Below are positions 45,547 through 54,717 of a DNA stretch of 64,000 nucleotides, piece by piece (position 1 is the stretch's first letter; each line of letters starts with the position of its first letter). The notes beneath the pieces are model-generated. The model saw only the letters and a program-made list of their open reading frames with translations, was not told the origin of the DNA and ran no database searches. The position numbers and the translations under genes are program-made. Source of the DNA: an uncultured Enterobacteriaceae bacterium. GTDB lineage: Bacteria > Pseudomonadota > Gammaproteobacteria > Enterobacterales > Enterobacteriaceae. The stretch covers positions 186,001-250,000 of the forward strand of contig CAKZHC010000011.1 in assembly GCA_936920625.1 (NCBI GenBank). Reading direction: 5' to 3'.

Positions 45547-45943
45547 GAAATTATTCCTCCATCTGAAAGTTTTCAGTTTCCATTTTACCGGACTCTGATT
45601 CTTACTCAGGCTGTAATAAAAATATAACATTATTCCTGTGCCCTGTGCTAATCAGTATGATATTAGCACAAGTTCTGTCTACGCCGACTAAAGGAGGCTA
45701 ACCATCCAGCCCCATTAGTAGTGCAGAAATCTACCATAGCAAAAGCGGCTCCTGTAAACAGACCGGCCGGGAATTATCTTAATAATTTTGGTTAAATAAT
45801 ACTCATCGGTAGTGCCCATATATCTGCGGGAGGATAGAAAATGACAGAGGCAGGTAGTGGTTTATTTATGCTGCGGTGATTAACGGGCGCTAATGCGCCC
45901 GTTGAATGAATGTCTGCGATTATTCCCATCAGCAATAACTGCC
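45547..45943. other. Intergenic region between yggE and mscS
   Basis: About 400 bases: the yggE promoter region and, beside the mscS end, two hairpins (listed separately). No gene is seen. Confidence 0.5.
45882..45903 (-). terminator. Hairpin downstream of mscS
   Basis: AACGGGCGC, loop TAAT, GCGCCCGTT: a perfect 9-bp GC-rich stem about 40 bases past the mscS stop. The U-tract is short. A second 9-bp stem CAGCAATAA/TTATTGCTG (45930-45952) overlaps the mscS stop codon itself. Together they probably end the mscS transcript. Confidence 0.6.
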
Positions 45944-46783
45944 TTATTGCTGATGCAGGTGCACATCCATCTGAGGATAAGGAATGGCAATTTTATTAGC
46001 ATCCAGGGTGCGCTTAAAGTTTGCCATCATGTCCCAGTAAGTTTGCTGTAGATCGCTGCTTTTGCTCCAGCAACGCACCACAAAATTAACCGATGAACTT
46101 GCCAGTTCATTAAGCCCGATCTGGATCCCCATATTATGCAGTACCCTCTCTTCGGCATTAACAACCTCGCCCAGGAGCTTCATCACCTGATCGATATCTG
46201 CTTCATAAGATACGCTGATAACAAAATCGTTACGACGCACTGGTTCACGGGAAAAATTGACAATGTTGCCAGAAAGGATTTTACCATTAGGTACAACAAC
46301 TATTTTTCCATCGGCAGTTTTGAGAGTGGTTGAAAAAATCTGAACACTTGTAACGACGCCCGTCACACCAATATCAACAGTTTCTCCAGTACGAAATGGA
46401 CGAAAAGTAACTAATAATACCCCGGCAGCCAAATTAGAGAGCGATCCTTGCAATGACAGACCTACCGCTAAACCCGCCGCACCCAGCACAGCAATAACTG
46501 AGGCAGTCTCTACCCCAATCCGACTAAGTGAGGCAATCAGGGTAAATGTCACTATGGCATAGCGCATCAGTGCCGAAATAAAATCAGCCACTGTTGCGTC
46601 TACACCTCGGGAAATCATTATTTTATTAACGGTGCTTCCGAGAATTCTCGCCACTGTTAATCCAATCAGCAGGATGATAACTGCGGAGACAATATTCACC
46701 GTATAACTTAGCAATAATGTCTGATTCTTCACCAGCCAGTCGCTAAGTTTACTAATGTGATTTACTACGTCTAAATCTTCCAT
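45944..46783 (-). CDS. mscS: Small-conductance mechanosensitive channel MscS
   Basis: Homoheptameric inner-membrane channel that opens under membrane tension to relieve osmotic shock. 279 residues (E. coli 286). Three transmembrane segments; the pore-lining TM3 is the Ala/Gly-rich AVLGAAGLAVGLSLQGSLSN followed by LAAGVLL. The cytoplasmic beta-domain starts FRPFRTGETVDIG. The C-terminus is shorter than in E. coli, ending YPQMDVHLHQQ. Downstream of fbaA on the same strand, with 339 bases between them, as in E. coli. Confidence 0.96.
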   Translation of the reverse strand: MEDLDVVNHISKLSDWLVKNQTLLLSYTVNIVSAVIILLIGLTVARILGSTVNKIMISRGVDATVADFISALMRYAIVTFTLIASLSRIGVETASVIAVLGAAGLAVGLSLQGSLSNLAAGVLLVTFRPFRTGETVDIGVTGVVTSVQIFSTTLKTADGKIVVVPNGKILSGNIVNFSREPVRRNDFVISVSYEADIDQVMKLLGEVVNAEERVLHNMGIQIGLNELASSSVNFVVRCWSKSSDLQQTYWDMMANFKRTLDANKIAIPYPQMDVHLHQQ

Positions 46784-47122
46784 TCAGTTTTCTCCAATTG
46801 TCAAATTTATTAAGGACACGAAACTAAAGGAAAGAGATCGAGGGAAAAATGGTCAGCAGTAGCTTTTAAGGAACTTAAGACAATTAACCCACTCCCGACA
46901 ATACCAGAATCCATTGTCAGTCAGACATGTTCCATTTATAGTTTATTAAGATATGATGACTACTTTAAACAGAGATGAAATAGGCCCTGGACAGCCTTAG
47001 TACGATAACAGAGCCAGATAACCGTATACTCTATCAGATATTTACTGAAATAGTTCTTTTTATCAGAGGATTAACGCAGAAAAAATAACACAACAGGCGC
47101 ATGCCTATTGTGTTAGAGGGAT
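46784..47122. other. Intergenic region between mscS and fbaA
   Basis: About 340 bases containing the mscS promoter region and the fbaA terminator. No gene. Confidence 0.5.
47079..47114 (-). terminator. Rho-independent terminator of fbaA
   Basis: On the minus strand AACACAATAGGC, loop ATGC, GCCTGTTGTGTT (12 bp with one G-U), followed at once by ATTTTTTC. It lies 9 bases after the fbaA stop; a textbook terminator. Confidence 0.88.
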
Positions 47123-48202
47123 TTATAACACATTCACTGCATTTAACTCATGAAATGCCTGCTCCAGACGAGCAATCATCGAAGTCTGAGCATGGCGCAA
47201 CCAGACGCGTGGATCGTAATATTTTTTATTCGGATTATCCGGCCCTTGCGGATTACCCAGCTGCGAATGAAGATAACCTTCATTTTTCTGATAATACTGT
47301 AAAACCCCCTCCCAGGCTGCCCACTGAGTATCAGTATCAATGTTCATTTTTACCACACCATAGCTAATCGACTCTTTGATTTCATCAGCCGATGAACCAG
47401 AACCACCGTGGAAAACCAGATCAAGCGTGTTGCCGGGCAGATTATGTTTCTCGCTAACATAGCGCTGAGAGTTTTTCAAAATTATCGGTGTCAGCTTGAC
47501 ATTGCCTGGCTTGTAAACGCCGTGGACATTACCAAAAGATGCAGCGATGGTGAAACGCGGGCTGATAGCGCTAAGTGCAGTATAAGCATAATCGACGTCT
47601 TCCGGCTGCGTGTAGAGGGCGGAGTTATCAACATGGGTATTGTCCACACCATCTTCCTCACCTCCCGTCACTCCCAGCTCAATTTCCAGAGTCATATCCA
47701 TTTTTGCCATGCGCTCTAAGTAGTTACCGCATAGCTGAATATTTTCTTCCAGTGAGTCTTCCGAGAGGTCAATCATATGGGATGAAAATAGTGGTCTGCC
47801 CGTCGTTCTGAAATGCGCCTCGCCAGCATCAAGCAATCCGTCGATCCATGGCAGCAATTTCCTGGCGCAATGATCAGTATGCAGAATGACAGGAACGCCA
47901 TAGTATTCAGCCATCAGATGAACATGTCTGGCACCCGAAATAGCCCCAAGAATGGCGGCGTTCTGTGGCCGGTCAGATGTTAAGCCCTTGCCAGCAATAA
48001 ACGCAGCGCCACCATTAGAAAACTGAATAATGACAGGCGCTTTGACTTTAGCGGCGGCTTCCAGAACTGCATTGATGGAATCTGTTCCGACACAATTAAC
48101 CGCAGGCAAAGCAAATTTGTTCTCTTTTGCTATTTTGAAGATTTTCTGTACGTCATCGCCAGTGACAACGCCTAGTTTTACAACATCAAAAACTTTAGAC
48201 AT
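47123..48202 (-). CDS. fbaA: Fructose-bisphosphate aldolase, class II
   Basis: Zinc enzyme of glycolysis and gluconeogenesis cleaving fructose-1,6-bisphosphate. 359 residues from ATG 48202 (MSKVFDVVKLGVVTGDDVQ), the E. coli length; the frame is open nine codons further. Zinc ligands and catalytic residues: VILHTDHCARKLLPW, ELGVTGGEEDGVDN, VFHGGSGSS, and NIDTDTQWA. Downstream of pgk with 133 bases between. Intact. Confidence 0.98.
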   Translation of the reverse strand: MSKVFDVVKLGVVTGDDVQKIFKIAKENKFALPAVNCVGTDSINAVLEAAAKVKAPVIIQFSNGGAAFIAGKGLTSDRPQNAAILGAISGARHVHLMAEYYGVPVILHTDHCARKLLPWIDGLLDAGEAHFRTTGRPLFSSHMIDLSEDSLEENIQLCGNYLERMAKMDMTLEIELGVTGGEEDGVDNTHVDNSALYTQPEDVDYAYTALSAISPRFTIAASFGNVHGVYKPGNVKLTPIILKNSQRYVSEKHNLPGNTLDLVFHGGSGSSADEIKESISYGVVKMNIDTDTQWAAWEGVLQYYQKNEGYLHSQLGNPQGPDNPNKKYYDPRVWLRHAQTSMIARLEQAFHELNAVNVL

Positions 48203-48241
48203 GATAAGGTATCCTGTATGGTCAGCCATGGATCCCTTCCG

Positions 48242-48264
48242 CTTTCCGGCACAGTGCCGGAAAG
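48242..48264. repeat. Inverted repeat between pgk and fbaA
   Basis: CTTTCCGGCAC, one base, GTGCCGGAAAG: perfect 11-bp arms, forming a 10-bp hairpin with a three-base loop. It sits 40 bases upstream of the fbaA start in the pgk-fbaA spacer. No U-tract follows, so an mRNA processing or stability element is more likely than a terminator. Confidence 0.8.
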
Positions 48265-48335
48265 TTTACAGGTATTATGGAGAAGATATGTCCATCATAG
48301 TTGTGGTGCTGGGCATAACCGGTTTAAGAGATGGT

Positions 48336-49496
48336 TTATGCTTTTGCCCGTGCCTCCAGCATCGCAACAGCTGGTAGTTTTTTGCCTTCCACAAATTCCA
48401 AAAACGCACCACCACCAGTAGAAATGTAAGAAATTTTATCTTTGATATTAAATAAATCTATAGCCGCCAGAGTATCACCCCCACCGGCAATTGAAAATGC
48501 GCCACTCTCTGCAATAGCATGAGCAACAATTTCTGTCCCACGTCGAAAATTAGGGAACTCAAAAACACCAACCGGGCCGTTCCAGAGTATTGTTTTTGCC
48601 TGTTTTAATAGCGTAGCCATTGCATTTGCAGTCTCGTCCCCAAAGTCCATTATCTCCTCGTCATCACCGATTTGACTTACAGGCTTCATAACAGACGGCG
48701 CAGTTTCAGAAAACTCCTTACCAACCCGCGAATCCACGGGGACCGGAATATGGTATGCATCACGCAGTTTTCTGGCTGCATCAACAAAATCCGGCTCATA
48801 TAATGACTTACCTACTTTATTGTCGATAGCTACAAAAGTGTTAGCAATACCTCCACCAACAATCACGGTGTCTGCAATTTTCACCAGAGAATTGAGTACA
48901 TCAAATTTTGTAGAGACTTTAGAGCCCCCTACTACCGCTATCATCGGGCGCGCGGGGCTTGAGAGTGCCTTACTCAATGCTTCAAGCTCAGCAGCCAGCA
49001 ACGGACCAGCACAGGCAACAGGTGCGAACTCAGCAACCCCATGGGTAGAAGCCTGAGCACGGTGAGCTGTGCCAAATGCGTCCATCACGAATACATCACA
49101 CAGTGCCGCATATTTTTTGGCCAGCGTATTATCGTCTTTCTTTTCACCAACATTAAAGCGGACATTCTCCAGAACTACCAGCTCACCGACGGCTACATCA
49201 ACACCATCCAGATAATCTTTAATCAGACGAACCGGCACAGAGAGTGCTTCGCAGAGATAGCTGACTACGGGCTGCAAAGAGTACTGCTCATTATACTCTC
49301 CTTCAACAGGGCGACCTAAATGTGACGTAACCATCACCTTAGCACCACTCGCCAGTGCAGCCTGAATGGTTGGCAGTGAAGCGCATATCCGGGCATCTGA
49401 CGTGACCTTCCCCGCGCTGACAGGGACATTGAGATCGGCGCGGATCAGTACCCGTTTCCCCGCCAGATCCAGGTCAGTCATCTTAATTACAGACAT
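48336..49496 (-). CDS. pgk: Phosphoglycerate kinase
   Basis: Makes ATP from 1,3-bisphosphoglycerate. 386 residues from ATG 49496 (MSVIKMTDLDLAGKRVLIRA), one shorter than E. coli. Motifs: RADLNVPV, TSHLGRPVEGE, the hinge region, MIAVVGGSKVSTK, and the nucleotide site GNGPVGVFE-type sequence WNGPVGVFEFPNF with GGGDTLAAI. In E. coli epd lies directly upstream in the epd-pgk-fbaA operon; here tktA is the next gene, 141 bases away, so epd is gone from this position. Confidence 0.98.
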   Translation of the reverse strand: MSVIKMTDLDLAGKRVLIRADLNVPVSAGKVTSDARICASLPTIQAALASGAKVMVTSHLGRPVEGEYNEQYSLQPVVSYLCEALSVPVRLIKDYLDGVDVAVGELVVLENVRFNVGEKKDDNTLAKKYAALCDVFVMDAFGTAHRAQASTHGVAEFAPVACAGPLLAAELEALSKALSSPARPMIAVVGGSKVSTKFDVLNSLVKIADTVIVGGGIANTFVAIDNKVGKSLYEPDFVDAARKLRDAYHIPVPVDSRVGKEFSETAPSVMKPVSQIGDDEEIMDFGDETANAMATLLKQAKTILWNGPVGVFEFPNFRRGTEIVAHAIAESGAFSIAGGGDTLAAIDLFNIKDKISYISTGGGAFLEFVEGKKLPAVAMLEARAKA

Positions 49497-49637
49497 GGTA
49501 AATCCTCTCATTAATTCTCTTAATTTTGGTTGACACGTCCGGGCGTCACCCCAATCATCAGAGCCTGCCTGTAGCAGGCGTCTGGTTAGCTACGCTCTGT
49601 TTCGTTATCACACTAAAGCAACATTTTGACCAAATAA

Positions 49638-51629
49638 TCATAAAATCGCTTTTGCTGTGTTCACCACATTATCGACGGTAAAACCAAACTCGTCGAATAA
49701 CCTTTCTGCCGGTGCTGACTCGCCAAAGGTTGTCATTCCAATAATCGCGCCATCAAGCCCCGTATATTTATGCCAGTAGTCCGCGCTGCCTGCTTCGATG
49801 GCAACTCTCACTGTCACCGCCCGGGGCAGAACAGATTCACGGTAGCTCTCTGGCTCTTTATCGAAGGTATCTGTAGAAGGCATTGAAACAACGCGAACGT
49901 TAACCCCTTCACTACTTAATCTGTCAGCAGCAGCAACTGCCAGCGCCACTTCAGACCCGGTGGCAATCAGTATTAGCTGAGGCACCCCTGAGCAATCTTT
50001 GAGGACATATCCTCCCCGCGCCACGCTGGCAAGCTGCTCAGGGTTACGGGCCTGCTGTGGCAGATTCTGACGGGAGAATATCAGCGCGGTTGGCCCCTGT
50101 TTACGCTCAATAGCATATTTCCATGCCACAGCCGATTCCACCTGATCGCACGGCCGCCAGGTACTCATGTTTGGGGTACTTCGTAAGCTGGTTAATTGCT
50201 CAACCGGCTGGTGTGTCGGACCATCCTCGCCCAGACCGATGGAATCGTGAGTGTATACCATTATTTGGCGGATTTTCATAAGCGCTGCCATACGCGCTGC
50301 ATTGCGGGCATACTCCACAAACATTAAAAAAGTGGCAGTATAAGGCAGAAAACCACCATGCAGCGCAATGCCATTCGCAATCGCAGTCATACCAAACTCA
50401 CGCACGCCATAGTGAATATAATTGCCCGCCGCATTCGTGTTAAGCGGTACCGCGCCAGACCACATGGTGAGATTGCTCGGTGCTAAATCTGCCGACCCCC
50501 CCAGATACTCTGTCAGCATGCTGCCAAAACGTTCTATAGTATTCTGCGACGCTTTTCGGCTGGCGATATTTGCCGGATTAGCCTGTAGCTCCTGAATGAA
50601 GTTTTGTGACTCTGCCTGCCAGATTTCAGGGAGTTCACCGTTAATTCGGCGCTGAAACTCAGCGGCCAGCTCAGGCCATGTTTTTTGCCAGGAGCTGAAC
50701 GTCTCCCGCCACTGTGCCTCTTTGGCCCGACCAGCTTCCCTTGTATCCCACTCAGAATAGATTTCATTGGGGATCTCAAAGGGGCCATAACGCCATCCCA
50801 GCTGTTGCCGGGTAAGTGCGACCTCCTCTTCCCCCAACGGTGCACCGTGCACATCGTGGGTTCCTGCTTTGTTAGGGGATCCAAAACCTATCACTGTCTT
50901 ACAGATTATCAGTGAGGGTCTATCGGTAACGGCTCTGGCAGTTTCAATAGCTTGTTTGATCGACTGTGCATCATGACCATCCACATCACGAATGACATGC
51001 CAGTGATAAGATTCAAAACGACTGGCTGTGTCATCGGTAAACCATCCCTCAATATTCCCGTCGATAGATATGCCATTTTGATCATAGAAAGCAATCAGCT
51101 TACCTAGTTTGAGCGTGCCAGCCAGTGAGCAGGATTCATGAGAGACGCCCTCCATCATGCAGCCATCCCCCATGAAAACATACGTGTAATGGTCGACGAT
51201 GGTGTGCTGAGGGCGGTTGAACTGGGCCGCCAGCGTGCGCTCTGCAATCGCCATACCTACCGCATTAGCGATTCCCTGGCCCAGTGGCCCGGTCGTTGTT
51301 TCTACGCCAGGTGTATAACCATATTCTGGATGCCCTGGCGTCTTAGCGTGGAGCTGGCGAAAATTTTTGAGCTCGTCTATTGGAAGATCATAACCGGTAA
51401 GATGCAGTAAGCTGTAAATCAGCATCGATGCGTGGCCGTTAGAAAGCACAAAGCGATCGCGATTTTCCCAGTCAGGGTTGGCAGGATTGTGATTGAGAAA
51501 ATCACGCCATAATACCTCTGCAATATCCGCCATACCCATCGGGGCACCGGGATGGCCCGATTTAGCCTTCTGAACAGCATCCATACTTAATACGCGAATT
51601 GCGTTGGCAAGTTCTCTGCGAGATGACAT
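49638..51629 (-). CDS. tktA: Transketolase
   Basis: Thiamine-diphosphate enzyme of the non-oxidative pentose phosphate pathway. 663 residues, E. coli length. Signatures: KAKSGHPGAPMGMADIAEVL near the N-terminus, the TPP motif GDGCMMEGVSHES to DQNGISIDG, and the pyrimidine-domain GLGEDGPTHQPVEQL. Upstream of pgk on the same strand. TktA and RpiA in this window supply erythrose-4-phosphate and ribose-5-phosphate; without epd the E4P-to-PLP branch is not encoded here. Confidence 0.97.
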   Translation of the reverse strand: MSSRRELANAIRVLSMDAVQKAKSGHPGAPMGMADIAEVLWRDFLNHNPANPDWENRDRFVLSNGHASMLIYSLLHLTGYDLPIDELKNFRQLHAKTPGHPEYGYTPGVETTTGPLGQGIANAVGMAIAERTLAAQFNRPQHTIVDHYTYVFMGDGCMMEGVSHESCSLAGTLKLGKLIAFYDQNGISIDGNIEGWFTDDTASRFESYHWHVIRDVDGHDAQSIKQAIETARAVTDRPSLIICKTVIGFGSPNKAGTHDVHGAPLGEEEVALTRQQLGWRYGPFEIPNEIYSEWDTREAGRAKEAQWRETFSSWQKTWPELAAEFQRRINGELPEIWQAESQNFIQELQANPANIASRKASQNTIERFGSMLTEYLGGSADLAPSNLTMWSGAVPLNTNAAGNYIHYGVREFGMTAIANGIALHGGFLPYTATFLMFVEYARNAARMAALMKIRQIMVYTHDSIGLGEDGPTHQPVEQLTSLRSTPNMSTWRPCDQVESAVAWKYAIERKQGPTALIFSRQNLPQQARNPEQLASVARGGYVLKDCSGVPQLILIATGSEVALAVAAADRLSSEGVNVRVVSMPSTDTFDKEPESYRESVLPRAVTVRVAIEAGSADYWHKYTGLDGAIIGMTTFGESAPAERLFDEFGFTVDNVVNTAKAIL

Positions 51630-52151
51630 GTTTTACTCCTGATAAGAATCGAATGCTTTACCCTTTTTACACTTAAGGAGTAATCAACTGGCAGGCAAAG
51701 CGATAAAAAGTTGTTGCACAATGTACCCGAAATTGGGGTGTAATGTATATGTTTAGCCGGGTAAACCTGCCGTGTTAACTGAATGCTATGTATGCATACT
51801 TTTCACCAGAGTCGGGGATTATGCTGGAATGGTGAGCAGAGGCATCATGTTTTTTTGCAATAATTGCTGCAATGCAAAAACAGGTCTGCGTGCACGCCGT
51901 CATGCAGATGACGGGACGGTCGCGCGGGTCCTAACCGCTTCATCTGGCAATGTTTTTTATTGCAGTAGAAGTGACAGGAAAAGTATTGCACCGGTGGTTA
52001 TTTTTAGCTGGGGTATCATAATAAATGATGCCAGACAACACCAGTACAACAACGTGTTACCGGCATCGTGGCAGAACAGGCGCCTGTGGCAACGCCTGAA
52101 TGGAATTTTTACGGATGGTAGTTAACCGCTTATTCATAAATCATGTGGTTA
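51630..52151. other. Gene-poor region between tktA and the YidB-like gene
   Basis: About 520 bases. In E. coli loiP/yggG lies in this neighbourhood; I see no trace. A 117-codon plus frame (51772-52125) begins at GTG, lacks a ribosome site and is compositionally odd (many Cys, Arg and Asn). I do not support it as a gene. The tktA promoter lies here. Confidence 0.45.
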
Positions 52152-52526
52152 TCACTTACTGCCAAATATACCTTTCAGTACCCTGCCTATATTTTCGGGT
52201 TTAAATATTCCATCCGGACTGGCTTTATCAATCAACAATGGCAATGCGCTCTGTAACTGGCTCACGGCACCCTTGGTATTAGTCCCCAGCTTATTCGCCA
52301 GTGTCTTAAGTTCACCATCACTAAAAGCGTTATGCAACTGGCTGGCATTGACTGGTTTGTTGGTTCCCTTACCCAGCCACGACCCAACAACCGCGCCAAG
52401 ACCGCCTTGCTGTAATCTCTGCATTAATATCCGAAAACCACCCAGCTGGTCTATCCACTGTAAAATAGTCCTTAAATCAAGGCCGCCACTACTCCGATGT
52501 ACGTCCCGGTACGCTTTAGGGCTCAC
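52152..52526 (-). CDS. YidB-like DUF937 protein
   Basis: 124 residues resembling YidB: ILQWIDQLGGFRILMQRLQQ followed by GGLGAVVGSWLGKG, then a helix-rich part SQLHNAFSDGELKTLANKLG and TKGAVSQLQSALPLLIDKASPDGIF. DUF937 family, function not established. The start is uncertain (52526, MSPKAYRDVHRSS) and the first 15 residues are unlike YidB. It sits between tktA and speA, where E. coli has speB and loiP. The yidB gene proper lies elsewhere in E. coli, so this may be a relocated or second copy. Confidence 0.75.
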   Translation of the reverse strand: MSPKAYRDVHRSSGGLDLRTILQWIDQLGGFRILMQRLQQGGLGAVVGSWLGKGTNKPVNASQLHNAFSDGELKTLANKLGTNTKGAVSQLQSALPLLIDKASPDGIFKPENIGRVLKGIFGSK

Positions 52527-52818
52527 CTTCCTGTACGCATATTGGATACCTTTATATTAGCACTCCTTTGAATACCATATTTAGTAGTCCCATTAATGCC
52601 CCCCTGACGGTATGATTTCCGTCCGTTTGCAACTAATCATTTTTTGCAGGCAACCTCCAACACCGCAGATATCAGGTAATGACCGGCAGGCTGCCACCAA
52701 ATGTAACTGACTGTCCGGGAGGATGACTTCATTATTCATCCCCCTGCACTGTTCATTATTACTAGTATAGCCTAGTAGCGCCTTTACCATGGTGACGGCA
52801 GGGCGGCCTTTATATCTG

Positions 52819-54717
52819 TTAACCCTCTTCCAGATAGGTGTACCCGTACAACCCGTTTTCGAACTCGCGTAAAAATTGCGCACCCAGTTCTGCATCAAGA
52901 TCGCTGCGCTTCACCTGATTATGGAAAAGAGTTAGCAGGGAGCTGGGGTCCAGTTGCACATATTTAAGCATGTCTGCCACCGTATCCCCCTCATCAGAAA
53001 GTTGTGCTATCACTTTGCCATCTGAAGAGACCCACACATCAACGGCTTCTGTATTACCAAACAAATTGTGCATATTGCCTAGAATTTCCTGGTAAGCCCC
53101 CACCATAAAAAAACCAACCATTGGCGGATTGTCAGGATCATAATCGTACATCGGCATAGTGGTAGCGATGCCATCGCCGTCGACATAGCGCTCGATGGCC
53201 CCATCGGAGTCACAAGTAATATCCAGTAGCACAGCACGCCGTACTGGTGGAAGATTGAGTCCTTCCAGCGGCAGCACCGGAAACAGCTGATCAATACCCC
53301 AGGCATCTGGCATTGACTGAAATAAAGAGAAATTGACGTACATTTTATCAGCCATGCGTTCCTGCAATTCGTCGATTATTGGCCGATGAGCCCTATTACA
53401 AGGGTTAAGACGCTGCTCAATGTGGCGACAGATACTCAGATAGAGCTGTTCTGACCACGCTCTCTGGGTCAAATCATAATGTCCCTGAGCATAACCTGAA
53501 TGAATATCAAAAAGGTTTATCTGGCTGTCCCGCAGCCACTCCCGCAACGAACGCAAATTCTCTGGCTGGTGCATATCCTGCCAGGTTTCCCACATGCTCA
53601 ATATGGGACGTGGTGCAGACCTGTCCGGCGCAGATGGAGTGCCAGACTCACTACGCTCAACACCAATGACATTAGAAACTAACACCGTATGGTGAGCAGT
53701 CACCGCCCTGCCGGACTCTGTAATGACGGTTGGATGAAGCAAATTGTACTCTTCACAGGCATCACCTATTGCCCAGATTACATTATTGGCATATTCATTC
53801 AGCCCGTAGTTTACTGAACAGTCCGATTGTGAGCGAGTGCCTTCATAGTCAACCCCTAAACCGCCGCCAACGTCAAAGCATTGAATCTTAACGCCGAGTT
53901 TGGCTAATTCAACGTAAAAACGTGCTGACTCGCGCACGCCTGTCGCAATATCACGAATGTTGGCCATCTGAGAACCGAGATGAAAGTGAAGCAGTTGCAA
54001 ACTGTCCAGATGTCCCGCATCACGCATGATGTCAACCAGTTGCAGCACCTGCGACGCTGAAAGACCAAATTTTGATTTTTCTCCACCACTGGTCTGCCAT
54101 TTACCCGATCCCTGAGAGGTCAGACGGGCACGAATACCCAGTCGTGGAATGACATTGATGCACTCAGCCTCTTCCAGCACTAGTCGCACTTCAGACATTT
54201 TTTCCAGCACCAGGTACACTTTATGGCCCATTTTTTCACCAATCAGAGCCAGTCGAATATACTCTCTGTCTTTATAACCATTACAGACAATGACTGAATG
54301 CGTCATACCAGCATGTGCCAGCACGGCCATAAGCTCTGCTTTGGAGCCCGCTTCAAGGCCGAGTGGCTCTCCTGATGCTATCAGCGATTCGATAACCCGT
54401 TTATGCTGATTAACCTTAATGGGATAAACCAAAAAATAGTCGCCGTTGTAACCATACGCATCACGGGCACGTCTGAAAGCCGCGTTTATCGAACGCAAAC
54501 GATGTTGCAAAATTTGCGGAAAACAGAACAGAGCGGGTAACCGCTGCCCCTCTTTTTCCCGCTCTTTTACCAGCGCAGTCAGGTCAACCTGCGCCTCGGG
54601 TACATCCGGGTCTGGACAAACACTGATATGCCCCAATTCATTGACCGTGAAATAACTGCTGCCCCACCAAGCTATATTGTAAGTTTTTAACATTTTACTG
54701 GTGTGTTTATCATTCAT
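52819..54717 (-). CDS. speA: Biosynthetic arginine decarboxylase
   Basis: PLP-dependent enzyme making agmatine from arginine, the first step of one putrescine route. 632 residues from ATG 54717 (MNDKHTSKMLKTYNIAWWG), seven bases after AGGAG; the frame extends to 54750. The PLP lysine is in FLVYPIKVNQHKRV (about residue 95). Also GSQMANIRDIATGVRESARF, CFDVGGGLGVDYEG and the C-terminal ITCDSDGAIERYVDGDG with its active-site cysteine. In E. coli speB (agmatinase) follows; it is not present downstream here, so agmatine use must depend on a gene elsewhere or be lost. Confidence 0.97.
   Translation of the reverse strand: MNDKHTSKMLKTYNIAWWGSSYFTVNELGHISVCPDPDVPEAQVDLTALVKEREKEGQRLPALFCFPQILQHRLRSINAAFRRARDAYGYNGDYFLVYPIKVNQHKRVIESLIASGEPLGLEAGSKAELMAVLAHAGMTHSVIVCNGYKDREYIRLALIGEKMGHKVYLVLEKMSEVRLVLEEAECINVIPRLGIRARLTSQGSGKWQTSGGEKSKFGLSASQVLQLVDIMRDAGHLDSLQLLHFHLGSQMANIRDIATGVRESARFYVELAKLGVKIQCFDVGGGLGVDYEGTRSQSDCSVNYGLNEYANNVIWAIGDACEEYNLLHPTVITESGRAVTAHHTVLVSNVIGVERSESGTPSAPDRSAPRPILSMWETWQDMHQPENLRSLREWLRDSQINLFDIHSGYAQGHYDLTQRAWSEQLYLSICRHIEQRLNPCNRAHRPIIDELQERMADKMYVNFSLFQSMPDAWGIDQLFPVLPLEGLNLPPVRRAVLLDITCDSDGAIERYVDGDGIATTMPMYDYDPDNPPMVGFFMVGAYQEILGNMHNLFGNTEAVDVWVSSDGKVIAQLSDEGDTVADMLKYVQLDPSSLLTLFHNQVKRSDLDAELGAQFLREFENGLYGYTYLEEG

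Noticed and set aside
51772..52125. 117-codon plus frame between tktA and the YidB-like gene
   Set aside because: GTG start without ribosome site and odd composition; not supported.
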